DNA of 22,817 bases from Apostichopus parvimensis (lineage: Eukaryota > Echinodermata > Holothuroidea > Aspidochirotida > Stichopodidae), in assembly GCA_000934455.1 (NCBI GenBank), contig KN894090.1, forward strand, positions 322 to 23,138, in the 5' to 3' direction. How positions within the stretch are numbered: position 1 is the stretch's first letter; each line of letters opens with the position of its first letter. Positions 1 through 9,290 of this stretch are shown here, in pieces. The notes beneath the pieces are model-generated. The model made no database searches and was not told where the DNA came from. It was given only the letters and a program-made list of their open reading frames with translations. The position numbers and the translations under genes were made by a program.

Positions 1-632
1 CCCCCTCAACCTTCTCCTCCTCCCCCTTTTGTTGTTTTGTTTTCTTTCTTAAAAACGGATAGGCTGTTGTCTCCCTAATGAGGGGAGGGGGGGGGGGCAA
101 AAAAAAGGGAACCTTTTCGAGTTCTCAAGCTTGCATTATTTACTGTTAATTGCCTGTTCGGATCTGCCATGCCGAGTTCCAAACATTTATAAAACGAAAT
201 GAAGTTTGCCGATAACGAATATGAAAATCATATTTTAACGAGTTAACATCCTTTATTTAACGAATTACTATATTTATTTCATGTTGAAGGGGGGGGGGGG
301 GGAGGGGGTGGGGTTGGCTGTGATGCTATGTCCTCTTGGGGTGAGGTTTAAGATACTTTGGTAAACTTGAGGTTGCTCCGATACAAAACGGTGCTATATG
401 TTGAAGAATTTGTATCGCAAATACATGATGCCTGAATGTTGTAGGTATAGCAATGACCTGTACCCTACAATTTTATGTGATATCCGTTAGTTTGTATGTG
501 TGAGGAGGAGGGCGGGGGGGGGGCTACAGCCCCTCCTCTCCCCCAGAAGTAGACTTGTTTAATTTATGTCTTCACTTTGGCCCCCAAGATAAATGTATAC
601 ATTCATTCTGACTTTTTCTTTTGGCTTCGCAG
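1..632. other. Non-coding flank or intron upstream of the first domain exon
   Basis: No coding exon is visible. The stretch contains pyrimidine-rich sequence and three poly-G runs (about 87-97, 289-302 and 514-523). It ends in an acceptor-like tract whose AG is at 631-632. Because the first domain exon needs one base from an upstream exon, this is most likely the 3' part of an intron. Confidence 0.5.
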
Positions 633-1088
633 AGTTCACGGTATTATCTGTTCACAACCGTCTGGAGCCTGGCTTTGAATTAAAAGAGGGCGCTAATCAT
701 TTAATGCAGTACGATGTCGCAGTTTCAATCGATCCGTCGAGAACTTCGGCAGCGATCGAAGGATCTGACCTATGGAAGATCAGCAAGTGGATTAGTCAAA
801 ATGAAGATGGATCGGGAAGGAAATTATCATTCGAGGAGAACGTTCTTATACCAGAGCTAAGCTCTCAGGGATTTCTAAAAGAAAGAGATTCTGCTACGTT
901 CGAATTCCTGAATATTATAGACATGCTAACCGCTCAAGAGGGTGTTTGTGCAGACTTTCAGTATTTTTGCGTAAGATTCGACCAATCCGATAATTTAATC
1001 GCTGGATATAATCTTACTTACACAATGAATGTAGAAGGAGACGAAGGAGTAACGTTGGTCGATTGTGTTCCACTTGGCCAATGTTACG
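633..1088 (+). CDS. Internal exon, repeat domain 1 of a secreted or membrane multidomain protein (partial gene)
   Basis: I do not recognise the family. The exon runs from an acceptor AG at 631-632 to the donor GTAAG at 1089. Both borders fall after the first base of a codon (phase 1-1), so its 456 bases encode 152 residues. The domain resembles those of the next two exons: a G-S-D-L-W motif near the middle, then D-G-S-G, a C-x6-C pair ending in Y-F-C-V, a G-Y, and a closing pair C-V-P-L-G-Q-C. The four cysteines recur at matching places in all three copies, which suggests two disulfides and an extracellular location. N-L-T is a possible N-glycosylation site. The open frame has a methionine at 593, but it lies before the acceptor and is probably intronic, so the true start is outside the window or on an unseen exon. 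The translation continues into the intron after 1088 only as low-complexity sequence. Confidence 0.8.
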
Positions 1089-1650
1089 GTAAGAAAAAAA
1101 ATCCCCATCTTTCTTTTTCTTCTTCTTATTTGGGGATTAGCAAACGGAACGGTTTCCGTTAAGCATTGTACATATAGTAATTAAGTTCAATTAAGTCTTG
1201 GAATGTAAGAAAAAAGTGTAAAAATGGTGGACGTCTTGAAAAAAAGAAAAGTTACAAGTTGGTTAGGGTGACACCAGGGGCGGCGGAGTAAGGGGCGCAG
1301 GACTGACGTATCCTACCCGGTTCGTGGTAAACCTCAAAAGTGACCCTTTTCAAAAAATTACGAGTGTCTCTTTTCGGCTATGAAAAGGTAACGCCATTTT
1401 TCTTCTATCTTTGTAACTTAATTGTTAATGCCATTTTGTTATATTTCAAAAGTGCCATTATCTTGAAAAAGGGAAAATTGTTTAACCACAAATGACATGT
1501 TTTAATAATATTTGAGAGGGAAAATGTCCAGAGTTGATCCCGGTGCGGTGGCTGTAGACGCCACCTCCCGCCCCTCCCCTCCATGGCCCAGCCATCTTTC
1601 GCAGGTCTAATCAAGTTAAGATTATCTTTCGTCTTATATAGGTGTTTCAG
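1089..1650 (+). other. Intron between domain exons 1 and 2, with a diverged repeat
   Basis: A phase-1 intron with a GTAAG donor. At about 1274-1300 it has a G-rich stretch (GGGGCGGCGGAGTAAGG) and at about 1556-1585 a C-rich stretch (CCACCTCCCGCCCCTCCCC) of roughly complementary character. Together they look like the ends of an old MITE-like insertion. Two in-phase acceptors are possible at its end, with AG at 1640-1641 or 1649-1650. Confidence 0.6.
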
Positions 1651-2070
1651 CCATAGCCTTCGAATGGTCCATAACACCACTTGAACGTCCGGCTAAAGGA
1701 TGTGCACGACCAGTAGAATTGGACTTGTGGGTGAATTTCACAGAGAATACTCGAGATTTGAAAGGCGAAGGACTATGGCGTGTTGGCTTATACGGTAGTT
1801 CGAGTGTCGACGGCAACGGGACCCGATACGCTGAAGTCAGACAATCACTGAACGCTCTTCAAAGTGCAGAGCGTTTATCCGACGCCCGGCCGATATCCTT
1901 CTCTGATATAGTAACCGACTTCGAATTAGGTTCTATCGGATGCATTAAGGAGTATCCGTACTTTTGCGTGGAATTCGCCAAAGCGGAAGCTCCGACTCCC
2001 GGCTACACGTTTATAACGGAGATGGGAGACACTTCATTGATATCGTGTGTACCACAGGAATGCAATGCAG
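1651..2070 (+). CDS. Internal exon, repeat domain 2 of the same multidomain protein
   Basis: The exon is 420 bases (140 residues), with acceptor TTTCAG at 1645-1650 and donor CAG|GTGAG at 2071, again phase 1-1. The start was chosen because residues A-I-A-F then align with G-I-A-I at the start of the third exon. It follows the same plan as domain 1: G-L-W-R, then D-G-N-G, I-S-F, and an I-G-C...Y-P-Y-F-C-V pair (C-x7-C), with C-V-P-Q-E-C at the end. N-F-T and N-G-T are candidate glycosylation sites. The open frame continues past 2070 for about 95 codons into the intron, but that part is low in complexity and shows no domain pattern. It has no transmembrane segment and no known catalytic motif. 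Function unknown. Confidence 0.85.
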
Positions 2071-2518
2071 GTGAGTTCACTCAAAGCTGTTGCCGAAGTT
2101 ATATGTTTTGTGTTTTGTTTAGTAACGCGTCTTCGAGAAGTAAACATAAGCAGATAAAGCGCGCTTCGAGTTTTTCACACGCAAAGTCGCGTATAAAAAA
2201 TCATCCCAGTGAAATGTACGGGGGAAGGGGGGGGGGAGATTTGGGCGGGAGGGAGGCACATGCAAATTTATCTGACATTATGGCCAGTTGTTGCGTAATC
2301 ATTACCACCCTGTACGTACGATACGCATTGTACATTGGTGGTTTATGGTTTGCATAAGCTACACGGGTAAAGTTTTGCTTAAAAAGGGCAATTAGTTCAC
2401 TGTAGCCTTTGAAAAGTTGGTGTGATTTTCGCTAAGGATTGCCATCATTGCCAACTCTCGCCGTAAATTTGATTCTATGCTATTTCTCCCCGGCCCTTTC
2501 TTTCATTCATTTATAAAG
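2071..2518 (+). other. Intron between domain exons 2 and 3
   Basis: A phase-1 intron beginning GTGAGT and ending TTTATAAAG at 2518. It contains a G-rich patch near 2219-2252 and otherwise nothing I can assign. Confidence 0.7.
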
Positions 2519-2944
2519 GCATAGCAATCCTTGAGCTAGGTTGGTCACGTAATATAACTGAGGTGGACCCAGGAGATAATGCCACCGTGGTGTTTGATGT
2601 ACGAGTAACCATAGACCCGTGTAGTCCTGACGTCATCGGAGCAGGTTTATGGCAACTGGATATGTTTACAAGTAAAACCGAGGACGGCAGTATCAGAAAT
2701 ATTCATCCGTATATCTCTCAGATTCTGACTGCCGAAGAAGCGTCTACACCGTACCAAGGGGGTGATCTGTTGTCTTTCACTGGCGTCAAAAGTCATCCAT
2801 TTTGGACAGAGCCTCTCGGTTGCGGTCCTTTGAAATATCTTTGCCTGGCGCTGTCTAAGGGGGATTTACCGTCGCCAAACTATGACGTCATCTTTCCCGA
2901 TACGAAGCAAGAGATTATCCACTGCCGGGAGGAAGCTTGCGTAG
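2519..2944 (+). CDS. Internal exon, repeat domain 3 of the same multidomain protein
   Basis: The exon is 426 bases (142 residues), with acceptor AAAG at 2515-2518 and donor TAG|GTATAT at 2945, phase 1-1 as in the other two. The domain has G-A-G-L-W, D-G-S, L-L-S-F, an L-G-C...K-Y-L-C pair (C-x6-C) and a closing H-C-R-E-E-A-C pair, matching the four cysteines of domains 1 and 2. N-I-T and N-A-T near the start are candidate glycosylation sites. The phase-1 donor shows the gene continues downstream, but no fourth copy of the domain is visible in the window. The only nearby phase-1 candidates with a stop are the two short stretches at 8751 and 11217. Function unknown; an extracellular adhesion or recognition role is only inference. 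Confidence 0.85.
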
Positions 2945-4001
2945 GTATATATTATACTATTCATAAGAAAAAAAATGAAACAAATACTGGCACAAGGATT
3001 CTATAACTCACCGAAAGCATCACATAATTACCTACGGTAAGAAATACAATTAATATAAACAACAAGTAACAACAACATATATACATATACAGACTTAGTG
3101 GACTAATAAAGACCTGATCGCAAACATCTAATAAAGAAAGTAAACAAAGAGCAGAAAACGACGAAAGCTATTCAATGTAACCATTTATCATGATTTTAAT
3201 TAAGTTAATTCACATTCAATAACAGTTTATAGATCAACAATCACCAGAATAATATTCATGAATCACACACACACACAGCTTTGTCTTACATTCAGACCGA
3301 GGACCCCATTTTCCCCCCCATTGTTCAAATCCTAGTACCCTAACCTTAATAATACCCCTTTACAATAGAATTCTTGGGAGGACGTGGTGATTCTTTTGAA
3401 ATCACAACAAAGGACCTGGAATTCTTTTGTTCAAGTCCTCGGTCAGAATAAAGAAAAACAAACGCACAGCCTACAGTCATATACAATTTGTTTGTCCGTA
3501 CATGTATTCTAATAATTTTTGTGTTTTATTTTGTGTCCCGTAACGTCCTCGATAAATTGCTTGTGCCACCAGCAATGATGTTCTGTTTATCTCTATGTTA
3601 ATGTCGGTGTTGTTCTTGTTGTTTATTTTATCAAACTACCAATTATATCAACGACATTCTTGCTTTTTTTTCTATTTGCCGACATGGAGATAATACTAGC
3701 CAGCCGTATTTAGCTTTTAACTTCCAGAATTTCTTTCCTCTCAGTAGCTAAAAATGTTTTTGAAAGTTTTAAACATTGATAGTTGTCCAGTGAAGAAGTT
3801 CAAGTTGAAAAAGGTTAGTTTTTCAAGGTAAGATTTATATGGATTTTTGTTGTTGTAAGTTTACCTATTAATAATCTTCCTAAAAGCAGCTGATTGTTTC
3901 CGAAAGAAGAAAAAAACTCTCTGACGACACAAACGCAAAGAAATGACGCCAAGCGGTTCGTATAAAGTCTTGTACTTGTAAGAATTTCAGAGGAGAGCTA
4001 A
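2945..4001. other. Non-coding, AT-rich (intron or intergenic)
   Basis: No exon with the domain pattern is found. The stretch holds a short (CA)n run near 3264-3277 and a small element with inverted ends (listed separately). From about 3460 to 4001 I see nothing assignable. Confidence 0.5.
3291..3448. mobile_element. Possible small MITE with inverted ends
   Basis: The left end reads TTCAGACCGAGGACC. The reverse complement of the right end reads TTCTGACCGAGGACT, giving about 14 positions of inverted match around a 158-bp body. No clear target-site duplication was found, so the class is unknown. Confidence 0.35.
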
Positions 4002-4356
4002 AGGCATTGAAGACTCGCCACAAACCGCTTGCGGCCATCTGAAAAAGTTAACTTTCTGTTGCTTGCAAGTTTTGTTCGTGTCGCTACAAAATGCAGACAG
4101 TAATGAAACGTGATACCTTGTTATCTTTAGCTGGACCTGAGATGTCCATCGCTGTATGGTTTGTATACTGTGCTGTGGGTATTGACCGTGGCTGTATGTA
4201 TTGACTGTACACAAGTGTCTAATTACCGACGGTAGCAAGCTGTGTGTGTATTTTCTGGGATCGATGGTGGTGTTTAGCACTTCTGTTACACCTCATTCGA
4301 AACTAGGTCAAATGACCGGCATTAGACGTTTCTTTTTGCGCGAGTCTTCACACCCT
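4002..4356 (+). mobile_element. TTAA-type MITE, copy A
   Basis: The ends read AGGCATTGAAGACTCGCC on the left and GCGCGAGTCTTCACACCCT on the right, so they are inverted repeats of each other with a few mismatches. The right flank is TTAA (4357-4360); the left flank is CTAA (3998-4001), probably a decayed TTAA. TTAA target sites with short inverted ends are typical of piggyBac-type non-autonomous elements. The body has no transposase. It is the reverse complement of a second copy at 18485-18826. Confidence 0.7.
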
Positions 4357-5531
4357 TTAAAGAGATAATCTGGTGGCAAAGAATGTAAAAAAAAATGATT
4401 GAAGAGAGAAAGAGAGAGATAAAACATTCCACACTGTCAGTGGAAAACAGCATCTCAGTATTTTGTCCCTAATTCGAGTCAGGCAGGGTTGATTGGAACC
4501 TGTTTTTGATGGGCTAATAAAACCTTCCCCTTCTCAAGGAAGCTAGATCACAGTAGGTGGTCTGTGACGTCATCTGGTAAGCTGTTCTTCAAAAGATTTA
4601 CGTAGACTATTATAGTCTTCTAGATAATTTATCCTCGAAACCTGAAAACGTTTAGAATATTGACTTTGATGTCAATGTTCTTTGCGTCGCCAGAACATTT
4701 TTTTTGGGGGGGGGGGAAGAAATATTTGTTTACTTCTGTGAATAAATGATCATATTAACTGAGTAATAGATGATTATTATATGAAACAAAGAAATTTTCA
4801 GGTCAAATGCTCCGATGACGTTATTTAACCCTGCTGGTTGTCAGATCCGCATTTACGAAATACTGTCAAATTTTAAGCAATTAAATTCTATGAGGATGCG
4901 ATTTTGACCTAAAGATGTAGACATTGTGCTGGGTCAAGATGCCAAAAAAAATCATCAATTGTGTAAAACAATCACCTTAAGCCATCAGAAAATACGTAAG
5001 TCAATCGCTACATTTTTCTTGTTTTTTGTTGACAGTATTGCCTACCGTGACATTCGTAAGCCGGAACGAAAATAGCTTTTCAAACCTGATAGAAACAAAC
5101 ATAAAGAGCGCCATCTTTTAAATTGTTCCGCCGAACGGTAGAACATAGTTCGCCGTTGATATTTGACATTTGTATTTTTTGTTGGCATAATTAGTCAAAT
5201 GAGTAAAATTGCATCACGTGATCATCTAATATTATTTTCAGCCTCGTAAAGAAAATAATACAAGTCAAGTTAATGTTAAATTTATAGCTTTGCGTCGAGT
5301 GCAATTTGGATTGACTCCAGCCTCTCTCTCTCTTGAACCCGGTGTCACCGAAACCCCTTTAATAACCACACGCCACTTGATGAGTTTCAAACGTTCATAA
5401 TCAAATCACAAGTCAGAACCGGCATTGAAACTAGAAAACTGTGGGCTTTGGCAAAATATGAACCTGAGTTGGACCCTTGAAAAAGGCAAGTAAAGTACAC
5501 TCTTGTTTGAACGTAGTGTAAAGTAGGCAAA
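4357..5531. other. Non-coding, nothing assigned
   Basis: AT-rich sequence with a poly-G run of 11 at about 4706-4716. No exon, RNA gene or recognisable repeat was seen on either strand. Confidence 0.4.
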
Positions 5532-6005
5532 GGGGTGGTTCAGCGGTTAGAGTGTCCGCCTCACAACCTTAGGTTCCCGGATCAAAATTCCGCCAGGAGC
5601 CAGATCCTAAAAATCGGTGCAGTTCAGTGGTGATGTACGAAGTCTTCCGTGGATTTGGTATTTCTGGTTTGTGGATTTGTTTCTGTTCTGCACTTGGTTT
5701 CTAAACAACTTTATTCGTGATGTCGAACGGGGGTGGGTGCCTTTGCCTACCTCAGTATTTGAGAAAGTGGTCAGATGCTGGGGTATATACACTCTCGACC
5801 GTCGGATGGGGACGTTAAATGGCGGTCCCGGGAGCAGGAATGGAAGCGAATTCACACCCCTGCCTGGTTATCCTCTGAACACTTATCGAAAGAGAGAAGG
5901 CTTGAAATTAGCCGGTGTTCATCCACCATCTAACACGGATAGGGTCACAAAATAAGCTACTGTAAGGCTTGCTGATCCTTGGGTCTCTAAACTTAACGAA
6001 ACGAA
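5532..6005 (+). mobile_element. tRNA-derived SINE
   Basis: The head carries a pol III A-box-like TGGTTCAGCGG at 5536-5546 and a degenerate B box starting GGTTCCCGGATC at 5572, spaced as in a tRNA. It is followed by a long body containing GGGGACGTTAAATGGCGG, a word I associate with invertebrate SINE cores. The element closes near 6005 with AACGAAACGAAAC, the same short A-rich tail seen at the LINE-like 3' end at 9269-9290. The 112-codon open frame inside it is fortuitous. No clean target-site duplication was found, so the exact ends are approximate. Confidence 0.65.
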
Positions 6006-6602
6006 ACCAACTTAACCATTGAAAAAATGCATTCTTGCATGGTTAGTACATTGTGATTGAATAGTCATTAAAATCAGCAACGGTTGTAAATGGTATTGTA
6101 TAACTGTTCCGTTGTGCCGTTGATCATTGTTCCAAAATACAAGTTGGAGCCAAAAAGTCTGTCAACATTTTCACGATGTTATTATCACGATATACTATGA
6201 ACAATAAATTCAAATTCTATTGCAATGCCTGACACGTAGTCGTCTAAAGGCTACACTGGTAGACCGTCTTCTCCGTTGTAACATGCACTGAGTACCAGAT
6301 GGTTCGGCCCGGAGTTGAATACCAGGCGTTTCATTACCTCAAACCTGCAATGTGACTCCATGTCTTCAAGATTACCAATTAATGCTATAATAGTTACATT
6401 TAAAGATAACCTTCAGTCCAACACAGTGAAAGGAAAATATCATTCAAGTTTGTGGAAATGAAGTTTTAATCGGATGCGTAGGAAGGACCCCATTATTCTG
6501 TCGTTTACAATCTTTCAGACTGTATCAGTCTGTTTGTCAGTACACAGTATACACGCCAAGCGTTATTTGAACCTCTAGCAAGCAATGATATAATGATGCA
6601 GT
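6006..6602. other. Non-coding, nothing assigned
   Basis: Ordinary AT-rich sequence. I see no coding exon, structured RNA or clear repeat. Confidence 0.4.
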
Positions 6603-6824
6603 GACCATTAATGCAACACTGACAGCTGTTCTGAGTAGGGAATAGCAATGATGATAGTAGGGAACATTAAAACAACACCAAACGCTGTTCTGAGTAGGCA
6701 ATAGCATATAGGGAACATAAAAACAACACCAAAAGGTGTTCTGAGTATAGGGAATAGTAATGATGATAATGATCAGTATAGGGAACATTAAAACAACATC
6801 AAAAGCGTGTTAAGAGTAGAGCAC
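6603..6824. repeat. Degenerate tandem repeat, about four units of 50-70 bp
   Basis: Units begin near 6606, 6659, 6710 and 6780. The recurring word is AGGGAACATTAAAACAACA, followed by CTGTTCTGAGTAGG and an AATAGCA box. Unit lengths differ because the ATGATGATA spacer expands and contracts. The short frame on the opposite strand (about 6537-6788) is a by-product of this repeat and is not a gene. Confidence 0.8.
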
Positions 6825-7641
6825 ATAATATCGCATGCTTTTATAGAAGTGTAACGGTATACTCAAATGACCTTTGACATTCCTTCGTTGTTATCAACAT
6901 ACTCAAAGCCAGTTCACATGCTGTGGCGCTGCACTGGAAACTTGTATGCCCCACTTTCGAAGAAAGAAATAACGCCCGGATGTAAATGCGCTCTGGCAAC
7001 AGGATCAAAATGAGTGGAAATGAGCACAGTTTTGTCTTACACGTATGGCATATACTTCGTCAATAACATTATTAAATTTATAGTGATTGTTTTTTTGTTT
7101 TTGTTTTCGTTTTTCTCGAAGTTATTATCTATTTTGCAGCCTATAGCAACTTCTAAAAGGCAGCTCCACCCTAAGTGAACTTACTACAAGTCGTAACTTT
7201 GGTTGGACTATCCTTGCAGTAGACTGAGTGAGGTTACAAGGTTCAGGGACTTCTTTGAACTCCTTTATGTGTTTGGTATAGAGGTTTTCCAGAGATCCGG
7301 GTTCGAACAAGTTTAATGACGTTTTTTTCTGACAATGAATATTCATGAGTCTGTTTACAACTGCAGTCAACCGTACAGTAAAGGTTTGTTGAATAATTCA
7401 CTTGTGGGATTTGTATACCTTTCTTGGTTAGAAAAATTGCAAAACTGCACCGTCCGAACAGAAGGAGCTCTTTATTCTAACTAGCTGGGAATATGTCGTT
7501 AGGCAGGTGGCAAGAAAGCATTTTACACGCAAACACGCACATTCAGTTTGTAATATTAAGATCCATTTGGTCCTATAGCTATAGCTTCCATGCATGCTCT
7601 CGGGTTGTAAGCCTAAATTTAGGCAAATATTTTGAATGACA
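6825..7641. other. Non-coding, nothing assigned
   Basis: No coding or RNA feature was recognised. The sequence becomes AT-rich towards the insertion site of the U2-headed element. Confidence 0.4.
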
Positions 7642-7860
7642 ATATATAAATATATCGCTTCTCGGCCTTTTGGCTAAGATCATGTGTAGTATCTGTTCCC
7701 TTTCGAGGGGAATGGTGATGCACACCCGACGATGATCACACAGTCACAGCCCCGTTGCAAGGGGACTGGGGCTGAGAGCGGATCAGTCGTTTGGTAGTTT
7801 GGTTTTCGTGCCCAGGTTCTTTCCTGGGCGACTTTTTCTTAAAAAGTATATATAAATATA
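7642..7860 (+). mobile_element. U2 snRNA-headed retroposed sequence with target-site duplication (SINE-like or chimeric retrogene)
   Basis: From 7654 the sequence matches the 5' end of metazoan U2 snRNA for about 45 bases: stem I with its CTCGGCCTTTTGGCTAAG core, then the branch-site recognition GTGTAGTA at 7684-7691. After about 7698 it departs from U2 completely. The remaining 150 bases fold into three hairpins (about 7696-7712, 7748-7773, and 7810-7829 with arms GCCCAGG/CCTGGGC), followed by TTTTTCTTAAAAAG. The 13-base word ATATATAAATATA occurs just before (7642-7654) and just after (7848-7860), as expected for a target-site duplication. U2- and U1-headed SINEs are described in other animals. 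I do not recognise the body. A transcribed non-coding RNA is an alternative, but the flanking duplication favours retroposition. Confidence 0.75.
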
Positions 7861-8175
7861 AGATACGTTATAGGTACACTCGATGATCAGTCGTAACTAT
7901 TGTGAAACGTATTCTAACGATTGGTAGTTGGCGGCTTCCTGGGAAATGTAGAGAGTTGTTTTTTACCAAACCAGTCAAAGATTCACGGAACGAACGATTA
8001 CACGGCTTTAACGTCGACGTGCACAAGATACAGCACGTGGGGGGGGGGGGGGGGGGGGAGTTGGCCTAATTACAAATTTCCCCAGATTGAGTAAGGTATG
8101 GAGCTGAACTTTTGCGGAAGGGCCAGATGCAAATCAAGGATTTGATAAATGCGGGGGTGGGGGGGGGGGGGGGGG
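7861..8175. other. Non-coding with two long poly-G tracts
   Basis: Contains a run of 20 G at 8039-8058, directly preceded by CACGTG at 8034-8039, and a second run of 17 G at 8159-8175. Both could form G-quadruplexes. No gene seen. Confidence 0.6.
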
Positions 8176-8551
8176 TAGCCGACCCCTGTTTGGTGTTTAG
8201 GGGTCCTTCCCGGACACAAAATAGACGTCAAATGGTGCTTTCTGAGGAATATTTTAGACTAACAGTTAGTTTCATAGAAGTAGCGCTAAACGCAAGGTTT
8301 TGCTTATAATTACTATGTGCGGGGAAGGGTGCACCCGTAGCAGTGGTCTTATTCGTGCCAGGCAGAATGCAAGAGAACCCCTGCTGAACCCTTCCCCCCG
8401 ACTGACGATCGGGGATGGGGATTGGTGGGGAGGGGGGGGGAGGAGGGGGGCTTTGCACAAGCCACTGTGCTTGGTTTATTTTGTGTCGTGAAGATATAAG
8501 CCTAGAGCTTCCATCTATGACATCATCGGGGTGTTCATGCGCAAAGAGATA
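8176..8551 (+). repeat. Dispersed repeat R, forward copy
   Basis: From TAGCCGACCCCTG to GCGCAAAGAGATA this stretch matches, as reverse complement, 13269-13607. Shared landmarks include AAATAGACGTCAAATGG, TAGCGCTAAACGCAAGG and GGGTGCACCCGTAGCAG. The right end runs into a long hairpin (8518-8592). Several short open frames on both strands in this G-rich sequence are not conserved in the other copy and are not genes. A DNA transposon relic is likely, class unknown. Confidence 0.75.
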
Positions 8552-8592
8552 CATTGTGAATCTCTTTGTGCATGAACACCCCGATGATGTCA
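8518..8592. repeat. Near-perfect 33-bp inverted repeat (hairpin) with a 9-base loop
   Basis: The left arm 8518-8550 begins TGACATCATCGGGGTG and ends GCAAAGAGAT. The right arm 8560-8592 is its reverse complement with one mismatch (G versus A). The spacer is 8551-8559. It marks the end of repeat R and abuts the start of the 434-bp duplicated block. It may be a terminal inverted repeat facing a second, abutting end. Confidence 0.9.
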
Positions 8593-9025
8593 CTGCAGAG
8601 TAAATAGAGTAGATACCAGAAATAGTGAGGGCGCCCGATGGTTTTTGGCGCTGATTATTTCGACAAACATGGCGACACTCATGCCTTAAATTGGCTAGTA
8701 AGCTGTATTAATCTTTTTTCTAATTTCTGTTGATATTCATCCTTCTGTAGATGCGGGAACGTTTATATGGCCACAAAATTTCGTGAATCAGTTGATACTC
8801 TCAATACAAGAGATGATGCAATATAAAGTAGCAGCGTTTGTGATTCCGTTGGTGGCTTCATATTAAGCTGTAACCGTAATCTACAACAAGGAATCGAATA
8901 TGTTTTTTTTTAACTTTATTTTTATGAAACTTAAGTATGGTTCGAGTAAGCTGATCATAATCAATGGAGACACATGAACCAGTCCCGCGGGTACCCAGGA
9001 TATAACAATACGAGGTGTATCTTAA
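8592..9025 (+). repeat. Direct duplicated block D, copy 1 (434 bp)
   Basis: Matches 11058-11493 from ACTGCAGAGTAAATAGAG to GGTGTATCTTAA. By eye there are about 14 substitutions plus one short length change in a T-rich run. Both copies start and stop abruptly at the same points. No TG...CA ends, primer-binding site or inverted ends were seen, so it is not a clear LTR or MITE. Confidence 0.9.
8751..8866 (+). CDS. Candidate terminal coding exon in duplicated block D, copy 1
   Basis: A long pyrimidine-rich tract ends in CCTTCTGTAG at 8750 and makes a strong acceptor. Reading on from phase 1 (one base brought from upstream), the sequence stays open for 37 codons after the split one and stops at TAA 8864-8866. 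The peptide starts A-G-T-F-I-W-P-Q-N-F and ends F-V-I-P-L-V-A-S-Y. Phase 1 matches the open donor at 2944, so this could be the 3' end of the repeat-domain gene. Against this, the block is a repeat, there is no obvious AATAAA nearby, and the four differences from copy 2 inside the exon all change the protein. Confidence 0.25.
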
Positions 9026-9170
9026 GTATTAGTTAATATTGTTTGGTCCAATTTACCAATGAAGCGTAGCAACACTCAGTAGCAATTATTTATTTCTACA
9101 AATTAACAAATTTTCCATTAAATTTGTTTTTTTTTCTCTATATAAACTTTAATTTTCTCCCTTATACTAT
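9026..9170. other. AT-rich non-coding
   Basis: No feature beyond AT-rich sequence leading into the LINE-like 3' end. Confidence 0.3.
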
Positions 9171-9290
9171 GTAAGAGGCCGGGCTCGAAAAGTTCTCTTA
9201 CTTCTGGTCCCGCTGCCTCATTCCTATAACTATGTGTTAACAAATGTATATCATTGTAATTTAATGGTAGAAATAAACGAAACGAAATTT
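9171..9290 (+). mobile_element. Probable LINE 3' end fragment
   Basis: Begins with a small stem, GTAAGAG (9171-9177) paired with CTCTTAC (9195-9201), enclosing GGGCTCGAAAAG. This is a layout typical of the 3' untranslated end of non-LTR retrotransposons. It ends AATAAACGAAACGAAATTT. The shared AACGAAACGAAA word with the SINE ending near 6005 suggests a LINE and SINE partnership. No reverse transcriptase coding remains, so this is a 5'-truncated copy. Confidence 0.45.

Noticed and set aside
4002..4356. Minus-strand 97-codon gene
   Set aside because: It falls within the TTAA MITE and the frame is broken in the second copy.
5532..5600. A functional tRNA gene
   Set aside because: The A box is good, but the B box is degenerate and there is no complete cloverleaf or aminoacyl stem. 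The long body and A-rich tail show a SINE head.
5617..5955. 112-codon open frame and an overlapping opposite-strand frame
   Set aside because: Both lie inside the tRNA-headed SINE and show no protein pattern; they are by-products of the SINE body.
7654..7847. A functional U2 snRNA gene
   Set aside because: Only the first 45 bases match U2. The U2 3' stem-loops and usual Sm region are missing, and a target-site duplication flanks the piece.
8112..8603. Several 60-120 codon open frames on both strands
   Set aside because: They arise from G/C-rich repeat R, are glycine- or proline-rich low complexity, and are not preserved in the reverse copy.
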